Assembly (NCBI RefSeq): GCF_015624425.1
Contig: NZ_CP049919.1
Coordinates: 2,604,001 to 2,668,000, forward strand
Length of the DNA stretch: 64,000 bases
From: Roseateles sp. DAIF2
GTDB lineage: Bacteria > Pseudomonadota > Gammaproteobacteria > Burkholderiales > Burkholderiaceae_C
Direction: 5' to 3'
Of this stretch, positions 43,929 to 52,917 are shown one piece after another (within the stretch, counting starts at the first letter, position 1; every line of letters begins with the position of its first letter). Under the pieces are notes generated by a model. That model did no database searches. It worked only from the letters and a program-made list of their open reading frames with translations, and was not told the DNA's origin. The position numbers were made by a program, and so were the translations under genes.

Positions 43929-46256
43929 TCAGGCCTCCTCGAGCAGCAGGTGATAGTTGATGCCGCCGGTGCCGAAGGCATTCAGCCCGGCGCGGCGGCG
44001 CCGATCCGGCCGGCGCGGCCAGTCCCTGGCCTGCAGCAGCGGATCGAAGCCATGCGCGGGCCAGCCCAGCTCGGGCTTCAGCGGGCGCTCGAAATGGTTG
44101 GGCGGCAGCTGCTCGTGACGCAGCGCCAGCAGGATCTTGATCAGGCTGGCCATGCCGGCGGCGGCGAAGCAATGGCCGAACTTGGACTTCAGCGCGCCCA
44201 GGGCCAGGTCTTGCGCGCAGCCGGCATAGACCTCGGCCAGCGAGCGGGTCTCGACCTCGTCGCCGATCAGGGTGCCGGTGCCATGGGTCTCGACGAACTG
44301 CAGCGCCGAGGGCATCAGCCCCTGCGCCTCCAGCTGGGCGAAGGCGCGACGCATCGCGCGCGTCTGGCCGGCCACATTGGGCGCGATCAGCGACTTGCCG
44401 TCGGTGCTGGCGCCGGCCGCCAGCAGCCGTGCCAGCACCGGTTGGCCGCGCCGGGCCGCCAGGTCGGCGCGCGTCAGCAGCACGGCGCCGGCGCCGTCGC
44501 CGGGCGTGAAGCCGGCCGCCTCGACGCCGAAGCTGGCCATCAGCCCCGGCGCCAGCATGCGCTGGGCCGAGCACATCAGCAGGTCGCTGACATTGACCGG
44601 CAGCTCGACGCCCAGCACCAGCACGCGCTCGACCTCGCCGCCGCGCAGCGCGTCCAGGGCCAGGTCCAGCGCGGCCATCGAGCTGGCGCAGGCGGCCTCG
44701 ACCGCCAGCACGCGGGCCGGCCGCCCGTCGGCCGCGGCGCGGGCGATGTCGCTGGCGGCGAGGCGCTCCAGTTCGGGCGCCACGCCCGCCGCCTCAATGC
44801 GGCGCGCCAGGCCCTCGGCCAGGCGCTGGCGCAGCGGCTCGGCCCAGCCGGTGGCCGCGCCCAGCTCCGCGAGGATCGCCAGCAGCCGCGGCAGGAGGGC
44901 GCGCGCGCCGGCCTGGCGCTCGCCGGGCAGGGTCAGGGTCGAGGCGCACAGCACCAGCAGCGGCGCCGTATCCGCCTCGCCCTCCAGGCCGGGCTGGGCC
45001 CAGAGCTCGGCGGCGGCATGGCGGGCCAGCTCGCGCACCGCGCCGCTGCCCTCGAGCTCGGCCGGCAGGGCGGCATGGCTGGCGCGGTCGATGTAGTAGG
45101 CCATCGCATGGGTGGCTCGCGGGTCGAGGAACAGCGCGCTCTGGTGGCGCTGCGGATCGAGCGCGCGAAAGCCATGACCGGGCTCGCGCAACGCCTGCCA
45201 GTAGGCCGCGCTGCCGCGGGTGCTGCCGAAGGCGGCGCCGCAGGCCAGCACCGCCACCGCGGCCGGCTCGGCCCAGGCGGGCGCCGGGGCGGCCTGCGGC
45301 GGCTCCAGCCCCAGGCGCCAGGCCTGGCCGGCACCGTCGCGACCCAGCAGGGTTGCCTGCCGCGGCAACTGCGCGGCCAGTGCCAGGCCCAGCAGCGGCT
45401 GCACCGCATGCGTGTAGCCACCCAGGGCCTGCAGGTCCAGGGGCTGGTCGTCCAACCGCAGCTCCAGGCCCATGGCCGTGCCGGCCTCGCCGGCATCGAG
45501 CCGCAGGCGGGCCAGGGCGCCCTCGGCCTGGCGGTTCGAGCCCAGCAGCAGGGCGCAGGCGGCCTCGCGCCATTGCGCGGCGCTCACCGGGTGGCGCTGC
45601 CACAGCGGGCTGTCCAGGGTCTGCGCGGCGACGATCAGCACCTGGCCGGCGCGGCCCTGCTCGAGGCCGGTCGCGGCGCTGCGCAGGGCCTCCAGCGCGC
45701 CATGCTCCTGGGCCTCCAGCGCCAGCACCCGGCCGCGCAGCCGGAAATGGCCGGCGATGCGCGCGGCCATCGCGCTGGCCATCTCGCCGACCTTGTCGTG
45801 CGAGCTGGCCACGAAGTCCTGCTCCAGCCGGTCGCGCCAGGCGCCGAGCAGCTCGGCGGCCTGCGGCTCGTCGGCCCAGGCCTCGGCGGCCCAGCGCAGC
45901 GCCGAGATGCGCGCCTCGTTCTCGAAGCTGCGGTTCAGGCCCAGCGCGGTGACGAACAGCACATCGCAATGCTCGCGGTCCAGCGGGACGCCGGCCGCCT
46001 CGGCCTGGGCCAGGGCCGCGTCGGCCAGCTCCAGCAGGTGCAGCTGCAGCCGGTGGATCGAGGGCCGGTAGATCGGCGGCACGCCGTACTGGCCGAGATG
46101 GCCGGCCGGCTCGGGCAGGCGCTGCGCGTCGGGCAGCGGCGGCAGCCGGCCCTCGGCGAGCGCCTGCAGCCGCTCGGGCCAGGCCGACAGCGCGGGCAGG
46201 TTGGCATGGCGCAGCGCCAGGCCGAGCAGATGCATGGAGGAGCTGGAAGGCCGCAT
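43929..46256 (-). CDS. pigJ: Bipyrrole ketosynthase (PigJ-like)
   Basis: 775 residues. The C-terminal half (about 335-775) is an active ketosynthase: Cys in VEAACASSMAALD (about 522), His in ETHGTGTLIGDE (about 657), Lys and His in KSKFGHCFAAAG (about 690 and 694), and GLNAFGTGGINYH. The N-terminal half is a degenerate ketosynthase-like domain whose active-site region reads ALEAQEHGALEAL, without cysteine, as in the chain-length-factor-like half of PigJ. It condenses pyrrolyl-S with a malonyl unit for MBC assembly. Next to PigI/PigH-like genes as in prodigiosin clusters. Confidence 0.85.
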   Translation of the reverse strand: MRPSSSSMHLLGLALRHANLPALSAWPERLQALAEGRLPPLPDAQRLPEPAGHLGQYGVPPIYRPSIHRLQLHLLELADAALAQAEAAGVPLDREHCDVLFVTALGLNRSFENEARISALRWAAEAWADEPQAAELLGAWRDRLEQDFVASSHDKVGEMASAMAARIAGHFRLRGRVLALEAQEHGALEALRSAATGLEQGRAGQVLIVAAQTLDSPLWQRHPVSAAQWREAACALLLGSNRQAEGALARLRLDAGEAGTAMGLELRLDDQPLDLQALGGYTHAVQPLLGLALAAQLPRQATLLGRDGAGQAWRLGLEPPQAAPAPAWAEPAAVAVLACGAAFGSTRGSAAYWQALREPGHGFRALDPQRHQSALFLDPRATHAMAYYIDRASHAALPAELEGSGAVRELARHAAAELWAQPGLEGEADTAPLLVLCASTLTLPGERQAGARALLPRLLAILAELGAATGWAEPLRQRLAEGLARRIEAAGVAPELERLAASDIARAAADGRPARVLAVEAACASSMAALDLALDALRGGEVERVLVLGVELPVNVSDLLMCSAQRMLAPGLMASFGVEAAGFTPGDGAGAVLLTRADLAARRGQPVLARLLAAGASTDGKSLIAPNVAGQTRAMRRAFAQLEAQGLMPSALQFVETHGTGTLIGDEVETRSLAEVYAGCAQDLALGALKSKFGHCFAAAGMASLIKILLALRHEQLPPNHFERPLKPELGWPAHGFDPLLQARDWPRRPDRRRRAGLNAFGTGGINYHLLLEEA

Positions 46257-46264
46257 CGTCGTCC

Positions 46265-47842
46265 TCAGTCCGATGCGTTGCCGATCAGTTGCTCGCGCAG
46301 GCGGCGCAGGTCGGTCTTGCCGTTGGCGTTCTTCGGCAGCCCGGCCAGCGCCACCAGCTGCTGCGGCACCATATAGGCCGGCAGCAGGGTGGCGCAATGC
46401 TGCTTCAGCGCCAGCGAGCCGGGCACCAGCGCGCCCTCGCGCGGCACATAGGCGGCCAGCAGGCGCACGCCGCCGTTGGCCGGCATGCCCAGCACCGCGA
46501 CCTCGGCCAGCTGGGGATGGCGGGCCAGCGCGGCCTCGATCTCGCCCAGCTCGACCCGGTAGCCGTTGACCTTCAGCATGCGGTCCTGGCGGCCGTGGTA
46601 CTGCAGCCGGCCGGCGCGCCATGAGCCCTGGTCGCCGGTGGCATGGCAGCCGCGCCGATGGTTCGCGCTGTTGGCATCGTCGGGGCGCCGCCAGTAGCCG
46701 GGGGTGACGCAGTCGCCGGCCACCCAGATCTCGCCCAACTCGCCCTCGGCCTCGACGCGCCGGCCCTGCTCGTCCTGCAGCCAGACCTCGGCGCCGGCGA
46801 TCGGCAGGCCGATCGGCACCGGCTCCGGGCTGTCCAGCTCGGCCGGCTCGACCGCATGCCAGAGGCAGACATTGGTCTCGGTCGGGCCGTAGAAGTTGTA
46901 GAGCCCGCAGCCCTGCGGCAGGGCCGCGGCCAGGCGCTGCAGCAGCGGCTTGGGCATCACCTCGCCGGCGAAGACCACGCGGCGCAGCGCGCAGCGCGGC
47001 CGCATCGCCTCCAGCACGCCGCTGCGGATCAGCAGGCCGTACAGCGAGGGCACCGCGTACATCACGCTGATGCGCTGCTGCTCGATCAGCGCGCCCAGGC
47101 CGGCCGGATGGTGCAGCTCCGGCTCGCTGGTGACATAGAGGCTGGCGCCGGCCTGCAGGCCCGCGAACAGGTCGAAGGTGCTGAGGTCGAAATTGAAGCT
47201 GGCCAGGTTCAGCAGCCGGTCGCTGGCGTCCAGCGCCAGGGTGCGGGCCGACCAGGCGGCGAAGTTGAGCAGATTGCGCTGGCTCAGCTGCACGCCCTTG
47301 GGCTGCCCGGTGGAGCCGGAGGTGTAGAGGATCGCGGCGATCTCGTCGAGCGCGACGGGCTGCTCGCTCAGCGGTGCCGCGGCGCGCAGTCGGTCCAGCG
47401 CGGACGGCTGCCATTGCGCGGCATCGAAGCCGGGCGCTGCGGCCTCGTCGCTCAGCACCAGCAGGCGCGGGCCGTCGGCGGGCTGGGGCTGGGCCAGCCA
47501 GAGGCGCGCATGGGCGGCGTCCAGCACCAGCAGGCGCGGGCCGGCATCGGCCACGATGGCGCGCACGCGCTCCGCCGGCTGCGCACCGTCCAGCGGCAGG
47601 TAGCGGGCGCCGGCGAACAGGGCGGCCAGCACGCATTGGGCGTACAGCGGGCCCTTGTCCATCCAGATCGCCACGGCCTGGCCGGCGCAATCGGCCATCG
47701 GGCCCTGGCTGGCGCGGGCCACCCAGTCGCGGCACTGGCCATAGCTCAGCGCCTGCCCGCCGCCCAGCAGCAGCGGGGCCGCGTCGGGCGGGGCCAGCAG
47801 GGCCTGGTGCACGCCGGCGGCGACGCTGCCCGTGGGCTTCAT
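46265..47842 (-). CDS. pigI: L-prolyl-AMP ligase (PigI-like adenylation enzyme)
   Basis: 525 residues from ATG 47842, overlapping the pigH stop by 4 bp. A stand-alone ANL adenylating enzyme: AILYTSGSTGQPKGVQLS (A3), FNFDLSTFDLF, NFYGPTETNVCLW (A5), GELGEIWVAGDCVTPGYW, HATGDQGSWRAGRLQYHGRQDRMLKVNGYRVELGEIE (A7-A8), and the catalytic Lys in NANGKTDLRRL (A10). By homology it activates proline and loads it on the PigG-like carrier. The size and motif spacing match NRPS-type amino-acid ligases rather than fatty-acyl ligases. Confidence 0.85.
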   Translation of the reverse strand: MKPTGSVAAGVHQALLAPPDAAPLLLGGGQALSYGQCRDWVARASQGPMADCAGQAVAIWMDKGPLYAQCVLAALFAGARYLPLDGAQPAERVRAIVADAGPRLLVLDAAHARLWLAQPQPADGPRLLVLSDEAAAPGFDAAQWQPSALDRLRAAAPLSEQPVALDEIAAILYTSGSTGQPKGVQLSQRNLLNFAAWSARTLALDASDRLLNLASFNFDLSTFDLFAGLQAGASLYVTSEPELHHPAGLGALIEQQRISVMYAVPSLYGLLIRSGVLEAMRPRCALRRVVFAGEVMPKPLLQRLAAALPQGCGLYNFYGPTETNVCLWHAVEPAELDSPEPVPIGLPIAGAEVWLQDEQGRRVEAEGELGEIWVAGDCVTPGYWRRPDDANSANHRRGCHATGDQGSWRAGRLQYHGRQDRMLKVNGYRVELGEIEAALARHPQLAEVAVLGMPANGGVRLLAAYVPREGALVPGSLALKQHCATLLPAYMVPQQLVALAGLPKNANGKTDLRRLREQLIGNASD

Positions 47843-49374
47843 GCGGCGGCCCGCGCCGGCTGCAGCACCAGACCGTTCTCGCGCGCCGCGTCGAGCAGGA
47901 TCTGGATCGCCTGGTTCAGGTCCTCGGCGGTGTGCGACTCCAGCACGCTGATGCGCAGCCGCGCATCGCCGACCGCGACGCCGGGGAACACCACGGTCTG
48001 GCAGTACATGCCGCGCCGGCGCAGCGAACGGCCCATGTTCATCGCCAGCGCCTCGTCGCCCAGGCGCACCGGGATGATCGCGCTCTGCGAGTCCTCGGTG
48101 TCGAAGCCCAGCTCGTCGAGCGCCTTCTTCAGGTAGCCGATATTGCTCCACAGCCGGGCCAGGCGCTGCGGCTCGGCGGCCATCAGGTCCAGCGAGGCCA
48201 GCAGGCCGGCGACCACCGGCGCGGGGATGGTGGCCGCGAACACATAGCTGTTGGCGTAGAAGCGCAGGTAGTCGATCACCTCGGCGTCGCCGACGACGAA
48301 GCCGCCCTGGCCGCCGAGCGCCTTGCTCATCGTGCCGACCTCCAGATCGACCTGGCCCTTCATGTCGAAATGCTCGGTGGTGCCTGAGCCGGTCAGGCCC
48401 AGCACGCCGGTGCTGTGCGCATCGTCGATCAGCAGCCGGGCCTGGTAGCGGCGCGCCAGCCGCGACAGTTCGGGCAGCCTGACGATGTCGCCATGCATGC
48501 TGAACACGCCGTCGGCCACGATCAGGCGGCCGCCGCCCTCGTCCTCGCTGCGCGCCAGCAGCGCTTCCAGCGCCTGCATGTCGTTGTGAGGATACAGGCG
48601 GCGCGCGGCCCCGGCCAGCTTGCAGCCGTCCTGGATGCTCATGTGGTTGTAGACATCGCCGATCACCTGGTCGCCCGGGCCGACCAGGGCGGCGATGCTG
48701 CCCAGGTTGGCCGAGTAGCCGGAGGGGAAGACGATGCAGTCCTCGCGGCCCTTGAGCTGGGCCAGGCGGCGCTCGAGCTCGCGGTGCAGCTCGGTGGTGC
48801 CGGCGATCAGACGGCTGCCGGTGTTGGTGGCGCCGTACTCGCGGGTGGCCTGGATGATGGCCTCCAGCACGCGCTCGTCGTTGGCCAGGCCCAGGTAGTT
48901 GTTGGAGGCGAACAGCAGAAACTCGCGGTCGCGGCCCTCATGCGTGTCGTGGATCAGCGCGCGGTTGCTGCTGCGCCCGCGCGAGGCCATGCCGTACCAG
49001 AAATGCCCCTGCGCGGCGCGCTCGCGGTGAAAGCGCGCGAAGCGGCGGGTCTTGGCGAACACATCGGTGTCGCTGCCGTTGGCGACGAAGTCGCGCATGG
49101 TCTGCAGCGGCGCGGCCGACGCGGCCACGGCGGCCGGCGTGGCGCCGAAGCGCACGCACAGGCTGTCCAGGGTGTCGGAGTCGTTGATCTCGACCCGCAC
49201 GCTGGTCTGGAACAGCTGGTTCAGCTCGCTGACGATGGCCGCCAGCATGATGGAGTCGATGCCCAGGTCCTCCTGCAGCAGGGACTGGGGGCGCAGCGTC
49301 TCGTCGTCGTACTGGGAATGCTTCTTGACGACGGCGCGCACGGCGGCGACGGGATCTTGTGGGATGGCGCTCAT
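47839..49374 (-). CDS. pigH: ACP-alpha-oxoamine synthase fusion (PigH-like, HBM synthase)
   Basis: 511 residues. Residues about 5-85 are an acyl carrier protein with the phosphopantetheine serine in LGIDSIMLAAIV (about 39-50). From about 105 on is a PLP-dependent alpha-oxoamine synthase: LLFASNNYLGLAND, VFPSGYSANLGSIAAL, IDDAHSTGVLG and the PLP lysine in TMSKALGGQGG. In prodigiosin synthesis PigH condenses the pyrrolyl-diketide with serine to give 4-hydroxy-2,2'-bipyrrole-5-methanol. Serratia PigH has two tandem ACP domains; only one is present here. Start ATG 49374, 21 bp after the Rieske gene. Confidence 0.87.
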   Translation of the reverse strand: MSAIPQDPVAAVRAVVKKHSQYDDETLRPQSLLQEDLGIDSIMLAAIVSELNQLFQTSVRVEINDSDTLDSLCVRFGATPAAVAASAAPLQTMRDFVANGSDTDVFAKTRRFARFHRERAAQGHFWYGMASRGRSSNRALIHDTHEGRDREFLLFASNNYLGLANDERVLEAIIQATREYGATNTGSRLIAGTTELHRELERRLAQLKGREDCIVFPSGYSANLGSIAALVGPGDQVIGDVYNHMSIQDGCKLAGAARRLYPHNDMQALEALLARSEDEGGGRLIVADGVFSMHGDIVRLPELSRLARRYQARLLIDDAHSTGVLGLTGSGTTEHFDMKGQVDLEVGTMSKALGGQGGFVVGDAEVIDYLRFYANSYVFAATIPAPVVAGLLASLDLMAAEPQRLARLWSNIGYLKKALDELGFDTEDSQSAIIPVRLGDEALAMNMGRSLRRRGMYCQTVVFPGVAVGDARLRISVLESHTAEDLNQAIQILLDAARENGLVLQPARAAA

Positions 49375-49395
49375 GATCGGTGCTCGGTGGGGCGT

Positions 49396-50508
49396 TCAGG
49401 CGGCCTGATGGCTGCGCGGCACGATGTGGATGGGCTGCTCGGGCGGGAGCGCGTCGGTCGGGGTCTCAAGCGCCTGGCGCTGGGCCGCCAGGGCCTCCTG
49501 GGTCAGCTGCTCGCGCAGCCGCAGGTAGTAGGCGTTGACCTTGTCGACCGAGATCAGCTTGTTGGCCGTCAGGCTGGAGATGCGGGGCTCCTGGCCCTTC
49601 AGCGCGGCCATGTCCTTGGACTGCTGGATGAAGCGCTCCATCCGGCACATCAGCCAGGGGCGCACGCGACGCCAGCCCGGGATGGGCAGGGGCTTGATCA
49701 TCGGGAACAGCAGGTCGCGCTTCGGTTCCTTGTAGCAGATGCACAGCCAGCAGTTGTCGTCGTCGATCGGCGTCGCGATCAGATAGACGTCGAACACGTC
49801 GTTGCGGATCTGGACCATATTGGGCATCTGCACGTCGACGCCGATGCGCCAGCCGCGCGTCCAGGGCAGGCGCGCGCGCAGGGTCTCCTCGGCCGTGCGC
49901 TCGTCGTCGGGGCGCAGGATGAAGTCGCTGCGGATCAGCGTGCCCTCCAGCTGGCAGCGGAAGTCGTCGACGCGGCCGCCCTTGGGGTCCCAGATGTTCA
50001 GCGCCGAGCCCTTGTGCACGAAGGGCACGTGGTAGACCTCGCAGACGCTCTCCACATAGCGGGTGTAATGGGTCGGCGCATGCCAGGCGTAGCGCGAGCT
50101 GAAGCCCTCGTACTCGGCGAACTCCTTGAACATCGGCACCTCGGGCAGCGCCTCGGGCACGCGCTCGCCGGTCCAGAACCAGATCAGCCCATGCTGTTCG
50201 CGCGTCGTGTAGGAGGCGACGCACATATGGCGCGGCGGCACGCCCTGCTTGCCCAGCACCGGCATGTGCACGCAGCGGCCGCTGGCGTCGTACTGGAAGC
50301 CGTGATAGGGGCAGGCGATCAGGTCGCCATGCTGCTTGCCATGGCTCAGCGGCACGCCCTTGTGGGCGCAGCGGTCGTCCAGGCAGACGATCTGGCCGCG
50401 GGTGTCGCGGTAGAGCACCAGCTTCTTGTTGAAGCGGCGGATGCCCACCGGTTTCTTGCTCTTGACGTCCTCGCTGCGCAGGACGGCATACCACTGGTTC
50501 GGAATCAT
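49396..50508 (-). CDS. Rieske non-heme iron oxygenase (RedG/McpG-like)
   Basis: 370 residues. The Rieske [2Fe-2S] motif is CAHKGVPLSH...CPYHGF (C-x-H-x16-C-x2-H, about residues 46-68). The mononuclear iron site is at VCEVYHVPFVHKG (two histidines, about 158-167). In Streptomyces prodiginine pathways Rieske enzymes (RedG, McpG) carry out oxidative C-H carbocyclisation of the alkyl chain; the same role is inferred here from position in the MBC gene block. No ferredoxin or reductase gene lies in the operon. The ATG overlaps the upstream carrier-protein stop by 4 bp. Confidence 0.82.
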   Translation of the reverse strand: MIPNQWYAVLRSEDVKSKKPVGIRRFNKKLVLYRDTRGQIVCLDDRCAHKGVPLSHGKQHGDLIACPYHGFQYDASGRCVHMPVLGKQGVPPRHMCVASYTTREQHGLIWFWTGERVPEALPEVPMFKEFAEYEGFSSRYAWHAPTHYTRYVESVCEVYHVPFVHKGSALNIWDPKGGRVDDFRCQLEGTLIRSDFILRPDDERTAEETLRARLPWTRGWRIGVDVQMPNMVQIRNDVFDVYLIATPIDDDNCWLCICYKEPKRDLLFPMIKPLPIPGWRRVRPWLMCRMERFIQQSKDMAALKGQEPRISSLTANKLISVDKVNAYYLRLREQLTQEALAAQRQALETPTDALPPEQPIHIVPRSHQAA

Positions 50509-50774
50509 GCGATCTTCTCCAAGGGGTTGAGGCGCATCACCAGCGCTTCCAGCTGCGCGACGCTGGCGAAATGCTGGGGATGGATGTCGCCGATCGGGAT
50601 CTGCACGCCGAATTCCTGGCGCACGAAGTCGACGACGTCGAACAGCGCGGCGGAATCGAGGATGTTGAGTTCGAGCAGGCGGGTGTCGCGCTGCACGCGG
50701 CTGCCGTCACCGAGGAAGGCCTCGGCGATGAAGGCACACAGGCGTTGCGAGAAAAAGCTGTCGACCATGGGCAT
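50505..50774 (-). CDS. pigG: Peptidyl carrier protein (PigG-like)
   Basis: 89 residues from ATG 50774, or 87 from the ATG at 50768; AAGGA lies 4 or 10 nt upstream. One carrier domain with serine in LNILDSAALFDVVDFVRQE, closely following the PigG pattern. It should carry prolyl and then pyrrolyl groups made by the PigI- and PigA-like enzymes. Overlaps the Rieske gene by 4 bp. Confidence 0.82.
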   Translation of the reverse strand: MPMVDSFFSQRLCAFIAEAFLGDGSRVQRDTRLLELNILDSAALFDVVDFVRQEFGVQIPIGDIHPQHFASVAQLEALVMRLNPLEKIA

Positions 50775-50784
50775 GCATTCCTTC

Positions 50785-52890
50785 TCAGCGGAGCGCGCGG
50801 GCCGACCGGGCCTCGCGCCAGATTTCCCGCGCCAGCAGCGCGGGGCTGTTGTGCCGGTAGAAGGCATCGGGCGAGAGCAGCAGGCCATGGCCGCGGTCCA
50901 GCTCGTCCAGCAGCTCGATCGCCGCGACCGAGTCCATCGCCAGGCTGGCGAAGCTGTCCTCGGCGCGCAGCCGGCCCAGCTCGCTGCGGGTGGCGACGGC
51001 GATGCGCTGCAGCAGCCATTGGCAGACCTCGGCCTCGCTGTCCAGGCGCAGCGGCTGCGCGGCCGCGGCGGGCGCGGCGCCTTGCTCCTCGGCCGCGTCG
51101 TCCAGCCGCAGATAGACCGGCAGCTCGCCCTGCAGGAACTCCTGCTTCAGCGCCAGGCGCTGCAGCTTGCCCGACGAGGTGGTGCGCACCGTCTTGCGCG
51201 GGATGAACAGCAGGGTCTCGATGCGCAGGCCGTATTTCTCGCCCAGCCGGGCGTTGATGCGCCGGCGCAGGTCCTGATGGTCGAGCGCGCCGCGCGGCAC
51301 CTCCAGCGCCAGCGCCACCTGCTCGGTCTCGCCGTCGCCATGCTGGAAGGCCACCGCGCGGCAGTTGTGCAGCTCGGGGCAGGCCAGCAGGGCCTCATGC
51401 TCCAGATCCTGCGGGAAGTAGTTGGCCCCGCGCACGATCAGGATCTCCTTCATGCGCCCGGTGATGAACAGTTCGCCGGCCTCGACGAAGCCGATGTCGC
51501 CGGTGCGCAGCCAGCCGCTGCGCCCGTCCAGCATCTGGCCGAACTGCTGCGCGCTGCGCGGCTCGTCCTGCCAGTAGCCATGGGTGACGCTGGGGCCGCG
51601 CACCCAGACCTCGCCGAGCTCGCGCTCGCCGCGGGCCAGCTGCAGGGTGGGCTCGACGATGCGCAGCTCGAGGCTGGCATGCGGGCGCCCGCAGCTGACC
51701 ACCGCCTGGGTGCCGGGGCGCTGCGGCTCGGCCGGCTGCCACTGGCCGCGCGCCAGCGCGCGGGCGTCCAGGTGGCAGCGCCGGAAGGCCTCGCCCAGCG
51801 GCTTGCCGCTGACCATCAGGGTGGTCTCGGCCATGCCGTAGCAGGGGTACAGCGCCTCGGCGCGGAAGCCGCTCGGCGCGAAGCGCCGCGCGAACTCGTC
51901 CAGCGTGCGCGCGCTGATCGGCTCGGCGCCGCAGAAGGCGATGCGCCAGGCGCTCAGGTCCAGCTCGCCGAGGTCGCGGTCGCGGATGTTGTTGACGCAG
52001 AGCTGGAACGCGAAGTTGGGGCCGCCGCTGCTGACGCCGCCGCTGCAGCCGGCGCCGAACTCACTGACCGCCTGCAGCCAGCGGTAGGGGCTGCGCACCA
52101 GCAGGCTGGTGGGCATCAGCAGGCTGGCGAAGCCGGCATGCACCGGCTGCAGGATGCCGCCGACCAGGCCCATGTCGTGATAGGGCGGCAGCCAGATCAC
52201 CGAGCGGCTCTGGCCCTTGCGGTGCCCGAAGCAGTCCTGGATCAGCTGCGAGTTCTCGACCAGGTTGCGTTGGCTCAGCATCACGCCCTTGGGGCGGCCG
52301 GTCGAGCCCGAGGTGTACTGCAGCATCGCCAGCGCCTCGGGATCGGGGCGCAGGCCCGCCAGGCCCGCGGCCGGCGCGGCGTCGAACTCCTCGACCGCCA
52401 GCCAGCCGGTGCGCGCCAGTTCCGGGTCGCGGCGCAGCGCGGCCAACTCGCCGTCCAGGCTGCCGCGGCGCGCCAGCACCAGCGCGTTGTCCAGTTCCTT
52501 GAGCACCAGGCGCAGGCGCTCGGCCTGCAGCGGGTTGCGCGGCGGGAAGGTCGGCACCGCGACCACCCCGGCCGCCATGCAGGCGAAGAAGGCGGCGACG
52601 AACTGGCGGCCCTGCGGCAGCACCAGCACCAGGCGCGGCGGGATCGGCCCGCCGCATTGGCGCAGCGCCGCCGCATAGCGGCCGACCCAGTCGGCCAGCT
52701 GCGCGTGGCTCAGCTGTTCATCGGCATCGTCCTCGGTCTGCCAGAAGCGGTAGACCAGGGCATCGGGCTGCTCGAAGGCATTGCGGCGCAGCGCGTCGGC
52801 AAAGCTCCACGAGGTGCCTGCCGGCCGGGCCGGGAGCGCCGGGTCCGGCTCGGCGGGCATGGTGGCGATCAGAGGGGCGGCGACATCCAT
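50785..52890 (-). CDS. tamT: Fatty-acyl-AMP ligase with C-terminal ACP (TamT-like)
   Basis: 701 residues. ANL domain of the FAAL class: LQYTSGSTGRPKGVMLSQ, WLPPYHDMGLVGGIL (FAAL signature), YGMAETTLMVSG, RTGDIGF and KILIVRG-like KEILIVRGANYFPQ. The C-terminal region (about 625-690) is a carrier domain with serine in LAMDSVAAIELLDELD. It would activate a free fatty acid as acyl-AMP and load its own ACP, giving the substrate for the ACAD and the TamH-like fusion. First biosynthetic gene after luxI (27 bp). The start may be at 52890 or 52860; neither has a clear ribosome site. Confidence 0.86.
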   Translation of the reverse strand: MDVAAPLIATMPAEPDPALPARPAGTSWSFADALRRNAFEQPDALVYRFWQTEDDADEQLSHAQLADWVGRYAAALRQCGGPIPPRLVLVLPQGRQFVAAFFACMAAGVVAVPTFPPRNPLQAERLRLVLKELDNALVLARRGSLDGELAALRRDPELARTGWLAVEEFDAAPAAGLAGLRPDPEALAMLQYTSGSTGRPKGVMLSQRNLVENSQLIQDCFGHRKGQSRSVIWLPPYHDMGLVGGILQPVHAGFASLLMPTSLLVRSPYRWLQAVSEFGAGCSGGVSSGGPNFAFQLCVNNIRDRDLGELDLSAWRIAFCGAEPISARTLDEFARRFAPSGFRAEALYPCYGMAETTLMVSGKPLGEAFRRCHLDARALARGQWQPAEPQRPGTQAVVSCGRPHASLELRIVEPTLQLARGERELGEVWVRGPSVTHGYWQDEPRSAQQFGQMLDGRSGWLRTGDIGFVEAGELFITGRMKEILIVRGANYFPQDLEHEALLACPELHNCRAVAFQHGDGETEQVALALEVPRGALDHQDLRRRINARLGEKYGLRIETLLFIPRKTVRTTSSGKLQRLALKQEFLQGELPVYLRLDDAAEEQGAAPAAAAQPLRLDSEAEVCQWLLQRIAVATRSELGRLRAEDSFASLAMDSVAAIELLDELDRGHGLLLSPDAFYRHNSPALLAREIWREARSARALR

Positions 52891-52917
52891 GGCGGTGGCG
52901 GATGAAGAGGCGGGCGA

